DNA from: RYN-433 sp036558265
GTDB taxonomy: Bacteria; Planctomycetota; Phycisphaerae; Tepidisphaerales; Tepidisphaeraceae
Assembly: GCA_036558265.1 (NCBI GenBank)
Contig: DATBFY010000529.1
Location: 1 to 12,411 of the forward strand
Reading direction: 5' to 3'
Length of the DNA stretch: 12,411 bases
The position numbers and the translations under genes are program-made. The notes beneath the pieces were generated by a model. It saw only the letters and a list, made by a program, of their open reading frames with translations, was not told where the DNA came from and searched no databases. Positions 7,617-12,411 of the stretch are shown piece by piece (positions within the stretch are counted from its first letter, which is position 1; each line of letters opens with the position of its first letter).

Positions 7617-9572
7617 CTACCGATGCTTGATCGGAATCCCGAACTTGTAGATCCAGACTCCCGCCGCCGCCGCCGCCGCGCACGCGACGCCGACCGCGAC
7701 CCATAAGACCCTCATCCACAACCGGCGCTTCCGGCGCGACACCCGCGTGGATGTGATGCGCGAATCGCCAGAAGCCGGCTGTCCCCGCGCGCGACGCGCG
7801 AGTTCCCCGAAGTCGTAGACCGATGCCATGCCGCTGTCGTCTCCCCGGTCCGCATCCGCGGACCCGGCCGCCCCCGCCGCCGCCGGTGACTCCTCCGCCG
7901 CATGAGTCGGGGGAGGCGCGAAGCTCGCCGTCTCCGTGCCGGGCGGCTCTTCTGCCCTAATCGACGGGGGGGGCGCCTGCCGCGCTGCCCCCATACCCGC
8001 GCCGGCTTCACCCACCCCGCCCGCCACGTCATCAGCCGGCTCGTCCGGCGCCGACGCGTCCATCGATTCCGCCGGCGTCGGTCGGGCCAGGAAGACGCCT
8101 TTCGTCGCCGCGCGCGAGCTTGCTGGCGGCGGTCGCAAGGGTGGCTCGGGTGATGTTTGTGGCGGCGATTCCAGCTCAGCCGGCGGTGCGGGAATCTGCC
8201 GTCCGACTTGAGGTGGCGCTACAGCGGGCGGCACCGCGACCCCCATCTCGACTTCTTTGGCCGCTTCTGGTTCGGCCTGCACTTCCACGTTCCGTTCTGC
8301 GATCACCGTCGCCTCGACCTGTACGTCCGCCTGTAAACCCGCGGGCGGTGCGTCGGTCATTGGCAACGGCGATTCTTCCGCCTGGCCCGCCGTCCGTTCA
8401 ACCGTCTCCGTCAACCCCGATCCCGCCCTCGGCTCAACGGCGTCCGTCGCAGTCTGCCGGAGCCCCACCTCCGTCAGTTCCTGCTCTTCCTCCACCGGGG
8501 CCGACGCCGCCTCCGGCGACGATGCCGCATTTCCTTCCGACTCGCTTTGCCCGATCGTCGGAGAATCGCCCAGGTCATCCCCGCCATCGGCCGCCACGTC
8601 CCCATGCCATTGTCCCGCGAACAGGTCCGTCACCAGCGGTGTGTCGGTGGTGATGTCCGATCCGTTCGCGCCCGCGGGATCACCTACCTGCGGCGGCGTC
8701 ATGCGCATTGCCGCGTCCAGCCCCGATCCGCTCGCGGCTTCCTCGTGGTGAACGCGCGGTTCTCCCGCCGCCCGCTCCGGTTGCCAGGCGCCGCTGCCGG
8801 CCGCCCCCTCCTCCGCCGCTGCGGCTGCCGCTGCGGCTGCCGCTGCTGCCGCCGCCGCCATGCCCGACCCGCTCACGCCTTGGGTCGGTGCGGCAGTTGT
8901 CGTCGCCGCCCCAACCGCGGTCGCCGGCGCGCCCCCCACGAAATGCACGTCCACCTCCCCCACCCGGATGACGCTCCCGGTGTTCAGCGCCAACGGGTGC
9001 CGTACCGGCTCGCCGTTCAGCAGCGTCCCCGTACGCGAACCCAGGTCGCGCAACTGGAAACGACCGGCAAGCCAGTACAACATCGCATGCGCGCCCGATA
9101 CCGATTCCCCCTCCACGATCAGGTCGCATCCCTCGCGCCGCCCGATCAATACGACCCGACTCGAAATCTGCCGGAGTTCCTCGTCGCCATTGACCCGCAG
9201 GCTGATCGTCGGCGGATCGACGATCGGGCTCGGTCGCGCGCGCACCCCCGCGTGCTCCATGTACAGGAATCGGAACGGACCCACCCGCATCACGTCCCCG
9301 TGCCGCAGCCACCCTTCGCGCGTCGGCGCGTCGTTCACGTACAGTCCCGTGCGGCTCCCCAGGTCCCGCACGAACGCCTTCCCCCCCGACACCAGCATCA
9401 CCGCGTGCGCCTTGCTCACCTCACGCGACTTCAACCGGATCTGTGCCGACTCCCCCGATCCGATCAGGACCGACGGATCCGCCAGAAAAATGGCCGGTCG
9501 CTCACCCTTGGACCTTAACGGCACCAGGGACGGCCAGACCCGCTCTTCGCTCGGCTTGTTTCGTAGCGGCAT
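7617..9572 (-). CDS. Tandem FHA-domain protein with low-complexity linker and C-terminal membrane anchor
   Basis: 651 residues. FHA 1 spans about 28-105, with VLIGS, S53/H56 and DLGSRTGLYVN. FHA 2 spans about 123-212, with the canonical G144-R145, S159, H162 and DLGSRTG followed by N186. FHA domains bind phosphothreonine peptides. FHA 1 has Ser39 where the phosphate-contacting Arg is usual, so FHA 2 is the better candidate binder. Next come 15 consecutive Ala (239-253), then about 360 residues of acidic, Pro/Ala-rich, probably disordered linker. The end is basic RRKRRLW followed by one membrane segment (about 621-643) and a short YKFGIPIKHR tail. By the positive-inside rule the FHA part should be cytoplasmic. 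ATG 9572 is the only sensible start because FHA 1 begins soon after it. A GGAGGGGG run lies 13 nt upstream, further than ideal. No kinase or phosphatase gene is in the window. It follows the epimerase gene after 275 nt, so co-transcription is possible but not shown. Confidence 0.88.
   Translation of the reverse strand: MPLRNKPSEERVWPSLVPLRSKGERPAIFLADPSVLIGSGESAQIRLKSREVSKAHAVMLVSGGKAFVRDLGSRTGLYVNDAPTREGWLRHGDVMRVGPFRFLYMEHAGVRARPSPIVDPPTISLRVNGDEELRQISSRVVLIGRREGCDLIVEGESVSGAHAMLYWLAGRFQLRDLGSRTGTLLNGEPVRHPLALNTGSVIRVGEVDVHFVGGAPATAVGAATTTAAPTQGVSGSGMAAAAAAAAAAAAAAAEEGAAGSGAWQPERAAGEPRVHHEEAASGSGLDAAMRMTPPQVGDPAGANGSDITTDTPLVTDLFAGQWHGDVAADGGDDLGDSPTIGQSESEGNAASSPEAASAPVEEEQELTEVGLRQTATDAVEPRAGSGLTETVERTAGQAEESPLPMTDAPPAGLQADVQVEATVIAERNVEVQAEPEAAKEVEMGVAVPPAVAPPQVGRQIPAPPAELESPPQTSPEPPLRPPPASSRAATKGVFLARPTPAESMDASAPDEPADDVAGGVGEAGAGMGAARQAPPPSIRAEEPPGTETASFAPPPTHAAEESPAAAGAAGSADADRGDDSGMASVYDFGELARRARGQPASGDSRITSTRVSRRKRRLWMRVLWVAVGVACAAAAAAGVWIYKFGIPIKHR
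8814..8858 (-). repeat. Poly-alanine codon repeat in the FHA protein
   Basis: Fifteen Ala codons in a row, mixed GCG, GCA and GCC in a near-periodic 6/12-base pattern. This looks like a slippage-prone short repeat inside a coding region. Confidence 0.85.
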
Positions 9573-9847
9573 GAGTTCAGCATCACCCCCTCCGATTTTT
9601 CAGAGGTCAACCTGAGCTCGCTCGCGCGCAACAACGATGAGGAGTGCCATTCTCCGCAACGAGAGCGCGAATTCTAACGCCCGACATTTCGGAACAGAAG
9701 TATCTCCGTCCCAAATAGCATGATTCCGTGATCCGGAGCACCGGCAAAAATGCCGTCTCGTTCCGCGCAAGTCGAGGTATGGACGAAGATGGCGCGCGCA
9801 ACCGCTTCATCCAGGATTGCATGCCTCTCGGGTTATCGGACGAGTTG
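9573..9847. other. Gap between epimerase and FHA genes
   Basis: 275 bp less GC-rich than the flanking genes around 9670-9760. It holds one weak hairpin (CGGCA, AAAA, TGCCG at about 9742-9755). I found no convincing promoter. A 71-codon open frame on the minus strand (9822-9607) has no recognisable protein character and is not called. Confidence 0.4.
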
Positions 9848-10852
9848 CTACCGCCCCGCCATTACCGACCGGTACCAGGCCAGCGTCTGGCCCAACCCCT
9901 CTTCAAAGCCCACCACCGGCTCGTAGTTGAGAATCGCCCGCGCCCGCGTCAGGTCCGCGTATGAATGCTGGATGTCCCCCGCGCGCTCGGGTTGGTACAC
10001 CGGCGGCGCAAGATCCGGCCGCCCGAGTTGAGTCGCCATCACCTTCGCCAGCGTGTTCACCGAGACGCGTCCGCCACACCCAACGTTGATCACCTCGCCC
10101 CCGATCGCCTCGCTTCGCCGCGCCGCCAGCAGGTTCGCCTGCACCGCGTTGTACACGAACGTGAAGTCGCGCGACTGCTCCCCGTCGCCGTAGATCGTCG
10201 GCCGCTCACCGCCCAGGTACGCCTTGGCGAACGCCGCGATCACCGCCGCGTACGCGCTGTTCGCGTTCTGCCGCGGGCCGAAGATGTTGAAGTACCGCAG
10301 CGCCGCCGTGTCCAGCCCGTAACTCGCGCTGTACGCCCGCAGCAGCGCCTCGTCCGCAACCTTCGTCGCCGCGTACGGGCTGCGCGGCAGCACCGGCATC
10401 GTCTCCACCCACGGCACCGGGTTCAAACCGTACGCGCTCGAGCTCGCCGCGAACATCACGCGCACCACCCCCGCCGCACGCGCCGCTTCCAGCACGTTCA
10501 GCGTCCCGGTCGTGTTCACGTCGTTGTAGAGGCGCGGTTGCTCCACGCTCCGCGGCACCGACCCCAGCGCCGCCTGGTGGAACACGTACGCGCAACCCGC
10601 CGTCAACCGCCCCACCAGGGCGGCGTCGAGGATCGACCCTTCGACCATCGTCACCGGCGGCGAAAAACCCGCCAGGTTCTCCCGGCTCCCGCCGCTCAGG
10701 TCGTCCAGCACGCTCACGCCCGCCCCCAGCGCGGCAAGCGCCTCCGCCAGGTGCGAGCCGATGAACCCCGCCCCGCCGGTGATCAGCACCCGTTGTCCGG
10801 CAAAGAAGTCCCCGTGCAGTTCCCGCCACGCGCTCGCGTCGCCGATTCTCAT
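9848..10852 (-). CDS. UDP-N-acetylglucosamine 4-epimerase, WbpP type (extended SDR)
   Basis: 334 residues, close to the roughly 340 of WbpP. It should interconvert UDP-GlcNAc and UDP-GalNAc (possibly also UDP-Glc and UDP-Gal) in the cytoplasm, supplying sugars for surface or exopolysaccharide. The NAD-binding Rossmann motif GGAGFIG is at 26-32, DDLSGG at 50-55, HQAALGSVPRS at 92-102, the catalytic Ser region ASSSAYG at 136-142, and the active-site Y160xxxK164 in SPYAATK. RYFNIFGPRQ, the AYAAVI stretch, GDGEQSRDF and VQANLLAA are as I remember them in WbpP/Gne-type 4-epimerases, which separates it from dTDP-glucose dehydratases and GalE proper. The first 18 residues are an extra N-terminal extension like that of WbpP. 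ATG 10852 has a good Shine-Dalgarno. Substrate preference is not certain from sequence alone. Confidence 0.9.
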   Translation of the reverse strand: MRIGDASAWRELHGDFFAGQRVLITGGAGFIGSHLAEALAALGAGVSVLDDLSGGSRENLAGFSPPVTMVEGSILDAALVGRLTAGCAYVFHQAALGSVPRSVEQPRLYNDVNTTGTLNVLEAARAAGVVRVMFAASSSAYGLNPVPWVETMPVLPRSPYAATKVADEALLRAYSASYGLDTAALRYFNIFGPRQNANSAYAAVIAAFAKAYLGGERPTIYGDGEQSRDFTFVYNAVQANLLAARRSEAIGGEVINVGCGGRVSVNTLAKVMATQLGRPDLAPPVYQPERAGDIQHSYADLTRARAILNYEPVVGFEEGLGQTLAWYRSVMAGR

Positions 10853-10855
10853 GCG

Positions 10856-10862
10856 TTCTCCC
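10856..10862 (-). promoter_or_regulatory. Ribosome binding site of the epimerase gene
   Basis: Read on the minus strand, GGGAGAA is separated by 3 nt (CGC) from ATG 10852. This supports that start over internal ones. Confidence 0.55.
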
Positions 10863-10974
10863 GATGCAATGATCTTTCACTTCGCGGATGCGTCCGAACG
10901 TCCCTGCCCTTTCGCACGTCAACCATGCACCACCTCGCGCGCACTGCCGACCAACCACCGCGCGCGGCGGCGGC

Positions 10975-11004
10975 GTTATAGCCCAACCCATACGAGCAAC
11001 GCAA
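10975..11004 (-). promoter_or_regulatory. Possible sigma-70-like promoter for the epimerase gene
   Basis: On the minus strand, TTGCGT (11004-10999) and TATAAC (10980-10975) are 18 bp apart, giving a leader of roughly 115 nt. The -10 is good and the -35 weak. Planctomycete promoters are poorly defined, so this is a guess. Confidence 0.3.
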
Positions 11005-11166
11005 AGCAAAATGCAATGTTGCTTCGCCTTGCCCCCAACACGCACCCGACGCCCGTCCGGCGCACAACGCGGGTGCCCCATTTTCGGATGGCACGATAAA
11101 CTCCATCCGACCCCGGCGGTTTTGCCTCGCGGCAAACGACGCCGCGCCGACCGTCGTACTAGAACC

Positions 11167-11466
11167 ATGACCCTCCCGCCCGAGCCGGAACCGCAGGCCC
11201 AACCACCCCCCGCCCCTCCGCCGGAATCGCGCCCGGCAGCGGCAGCGGCAGCGGCAGCGGCGGACACGACGCCAGCCCACGCGCAGCCCGCATCCGAGCC
11301 CGAACGTCTCACCTTCTCCGAGTCTCAGTTGGATTGGTTCGAGAATCAGCGCCGGGGATGGCTTCGACGCACGTCGCTTGACCTGACCCTCATCGGATTG
11401 TGCGTGCTTGCCACGGTGATCCTGGTCGCAGGGCTCGGGTGGATCTTCGGATGGTGGCGACGCTGA
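11167..11466 (+). CDS. Small single-pass membrane protein, unknown function
   Basis: 99 residues from ATG 11167. A Pro/Glu-rich start (1-22) leads into nine Ala (24-32), a polar helical stretch FSESQLDWFENQRRGW (50-65), basic WLRR, then a hydrophobic segment (about 73-95) and WWRR at the end. The C-terminal anchor suggests a protein with its N-terminal part in the cytoplasm, resembling in layout the end of the FHA protein. I do not recognise a family. Support: the frame gives a coherent amphipathic and membrane design and stops 31 nt from the convergent NusG-family gene. Against: the frame is open further upstream without better starts, and no Shine-Dalgarno precedes the ATG. The overlapping antisense frame is Arg/Cys-rich and looks like a shadow. 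Confidence 0.6.
   Translation: MTLPPEPEPQAQPPPAPPPESRPAAAAAAAAADTTPAHAQPASEPERLTFSESQLDWFENQRRGWLRRTSLDLTLIGLCVLATVILVAGLGWIFGWWRR
11235..11258 (+). repeat. (GGCAGC)4 microsatellite
   Basis: Four perfect GGCAGC units encode most of the nine-Ala run of the small membrane protein. The unit resembles that of the Ala run in the FHA gene on the other strand. Copy number may vary between strains without a frameshift because the unit is 6 bp. Confidence 0.85.
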
Positions 11467-11500
11467 GCGCGCCGCGCGCGCGGTCCGCCACACGCGCTCA
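11464..11500. terminator. Inverted repeat spanning two convergent stop codons
   Basis: TGAGCGCG (11464-11471) and CGCGCTCA (11493-11500) are perfect complements, with a GC-rich interior that contains the self-complementary CCGCGCGCGCGG. The outer TGA on each strand is the stop codon of its gene. There is no T-run on either side, so factor-independent termination is uncertain. Confidence 0.4.
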
Positions 11501-12085
11501 CTCCACCGGATCCAGCAGCGAACCGTCGATCTCCAGGCTCACCGCCTGCCCCAGCATGTCCACCGTCAGGATCAGCCGATCCCACGTCATCCGCTCCTCG
11601 ACCAGGCCTTGCAGCCCTTGGAACGGGCCCGAGCGAACAATGACTTTCCGCCCCAGCTTCAGGAATGGATACGGATCGAGCGTGGCGCCACGGCCCAGTG
11701 CGATCCACAGGTTCCGCAGTTCCCAGTCGATCCTGGGCTGGTCGCTCACCGCGATGATGTTCGCCACCCGCTTGGTGCGATCGGCATCGTACGCCTGATC
11801 CAGCGTCCCGCGCAGGAACAGGTATCCCGGGAACAGCGCCTCCTCCACCACCGCCTTGCGCTTCCCGTGATATCGGACCTGGCTGACCAGTGGCAGGTAA
11901 TGTGCGACCCCCAGACGATCCAGGTCGACCGCAAGCGCCTTTTCCTGGCGACTCTTGGTGTGCAGCACGAACCAGTTGCCCGTCGCCGAGGGTACGAACG
12001 CCCGGCCCGGGATCTCCCGGAGCTGCGCCGGTCCCGCCACGGCGGGACTGGCCTGCGGACGTTTACCCTTCGGGTCCAGGATCAT
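11498..12085 (-). CDS. NusG/RfaH-family transcription elongation or antitermination factor
   Basis: 195 residues. An NGN domain at about 37-130 begins with NWFVLHTKSRQEK, the usual W-(Y/F)-x-L-x-T-K-x-x-x-E opening of the family, and has the LFPGYLF motif at 84-90. A C-terminal KOW-type domain at about 143-195 carries GRKVIVRSGPFQG and GLV. The 36-residue Pro/Ala/Lys-rich N-terminal extension is unlike housekeeping NusG. No secE or ribosomal-protein genes adjoin it, as they would next to the housekeeping gene, so this is probably a specialised paralogue (RfaH, UpxY or LoaP style). Such paralogues ride RNA polymerase over long operons, often those for exopolysaccharide, which fits the nearby epimerase. 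ATG 12085 has a good Shine-Dalgarno. Target operon unknown. Confidence 0.85.
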   Translation of the reverse strand: MILDPKGKRPQASPAVAGPAQLREIPGRAFVPSATGNWFVLHTKSRQEKALAVDLDRLGVAHYLPLVSQVRYHGKRKAVVEEALFPGYLFLRGTLDQAYDADRTKRVANIIAVSDQPRIDWELRNLWIALGRGATLDPYPFLKLGRKVIVRSGPFQGLQGLVEERMTWDRLILTVDMLGQAVSLEIDGSLLDPVE

Positions 12086-12091
12086 ATGCGG

Positions 12092-12097
12092 CTTCCT
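12092..12097 (-). promoter_or_regulatory. Ribosome binding site of the NusG-family gene
   Basis: On the minus strand AGGAAG lies 6 nt before ATG 12085, a normal spacing that supports the chosen start. Confidence 0.55.
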
Positions 12098-12314
12098 GAA
12101 TCAGATCGCGGTGGCGCACCCACGGACCAGGACCGGCGAGGAATCGAAGTATACCCACCGGCCACGCGGGTTGACAAACAGACTTATCGAACGTCGTTCA
12201 GCCATCCTGTTCACATCGGACGAGCAAACGCCAGTCCTTATCAGTTCGGTAACGGCCGGTTCACGCTCGTCGCAAGAGCGGACGAATCCAGCATAGGTTC
12301 GTTACAGCAACAAC

Positions 12315-12333
12315 GCATAATGTACGATTATGC
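12315..12333. promoter_or_regulatory. Perfect dyad, possible operator
   Basis: GCATAAT, spacer GTACG and ATTATGC form a perfect 7-bp inverted repeat of 19 bp total, in the most AT-rich part of the window. The size and symmetry fit a dimeric helix-turn-helix repressor site. It could also be a short RNA hairpin in the leader. Confidence 0.4.
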
Positions 12334-12353
12334 CGCATATTCGATTGCAAGAT

Positions 12354-12383
12354 AGTTTACGGCCTCACCAAAGCTTCGATCAA
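12354..12383 (-). promoter_or_regulatory. Weak promoter candidate for the NusG-family gene
   Basis: On the minus strand, TTGATC (12383-12378) and TAAACT (12359-12354) are 18 bp apart, each matching four of six consensus bases. Transcription would start near 12347, placing the dyad at 12315-12333 just downstream of the start. Low confidence. Confidence 0.25.
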
Positions 12384-12411
12384 GCGCCGGATTTGACAGA
12401 AAACCCTAATA

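Larger units (their letters stand above)
10853..11166. other. Divergent intergenic region between epimerase and small membrane-protein genes
   Basis: 314 bp without a supported gene. It has lower GC around 10990-11030 and two short inverted repeats: AAGCAA/TTGCTT (11004-11024, 9-nt loop) and TTTGCC/GGCAAA with loop TCGC (11121-11136). The latter lies 30 nt before the small gene and could be a regulatory hairpin. No clear plus-strand promoter was found. Confidence 0.45.
12086..12411. other. Non-coding region upstream of the NusG-family gene
   Basis: 326 bp with no supported gene. GC falls to about 40 % around 12300-12360, against a GC-rich background elsewhere. It contains the dyad at 12315-12333, a weak minus-strand promoter candidate, and a shorter dyad GAACG-T-CGTTC at 12189-12199. 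TTGACA at 12171-12176 (plus) has no matching -10. This is probably the regulatory leader of the NusG-family gene. Confidence 0.5.

Noticed and set aside
8547..9518. Plus-strand open frame of 323 codons opposite the FHA gene
   Set aside because: Arg/Pro/His-rich with no domain character, while the minus strand holds two FHA domains.
9607..9822. 71-codon minus-strand frame between epimerase and FHA genes
   Set aside because: No recognisable fold or membrane segment. The purine-rich stretch GAGAGG is only 1 nt from the ATG. Kept as non-coding.
9844..9855. GGCGGTAGCAAC on the minus strand, resembling the RfaH ops element (GGCGGTAG core)
   Set aside because: It is tempting because a NusG/RfaH-family gene is nearby, but the core is simply the epimerase end (Gly-Arg-stop). 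It sits after rather than before an operon, the conserved T further on is absent, and a planctomycete paralogue need not read the same element.
12189..12199. GAACG-T-CGTTC, like a Gram-positive LexA (SOS) box
   Set aside because: The half-sites are spaced GAAC-N3-GTTC instead of N4, and no SOS gene is adjacent.
12171..12199. Perfect -35 box TTGACA on the plus strand
   Set aside because: No -10-like hexamer at 16-18 bp and no plus-strand gene downstream in the window.

Overview
The window looks like chromosomal DNA of a high-GC planctomycete, probably of the Phycisphaerae side of Planctomycetota. Four things suggest this: giant secreted multi-domain proteins, a variant of the planctomycete LEPR-XLL N-terminal motif, a type I dockerin without any visible cellulosome genes, and a long low-complexity FHA-domain membrane protein. 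The taxonomic call is inference from gene style, not from a marker gene.

Layout. Bases 1-7418 hold two very large plus-strand genes coding for exported or surface proteins, almost certainly one transcription unit (5 nt between stop and start). The first is cut by the left edge of the window: parallel beta-helix end, two FN3-like domains, LamG, FN3, then a PA14 domain that appears to be split by an inserted dockerin, then a basic tail. The second is a complete galactose-oxidase-type (AA5) copper radical oxidase embedded in LamG, Ig-like and FN3 modules. A hairpin with a T-run (7522-7550) follows it.

Bases 7617-12085 are mainly minus-strand. In transcription order they are a NusG/RfaH-family elongation factor (12085-11498), a WbpP-type UDP-N-acetylglucosamine 4-epimerase (10852-9848) and a tandem-FHA, C-terminally anchored membrane protein (9572-7617). 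A small plus-strand gene for a 99-residue single-pass membrane protein (11167-11466) lies between the first two. It converges on the NusG gene, and the two stop codons form the outer ends of one inverted repeat. The right end (12086-12411) is non-coding and becomes AT-rich. It holds a perfect dyad that may be an operator.

How the parts may work together. A specialised NusG paralogue near an NDP-sugar epimerase is a common signature of exopolysaccharide or surface-glycan loci. The epimerase would supply UDP-GalNAc/UDP-Gal-type donors. The neighbouring copper radical oxidase, whose catalytic Cys, two Tyr and two His are all present, belongs to a family that oxidises galactose or aldehydes and in Streptomyces acts in glycan deposition. 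A functional link between the two halves of the window is speculative, because they are convergent and separated by a terminator-like hairpin. I saw no tRNA, rRNA, CRISPR array, transposase or phage gene.
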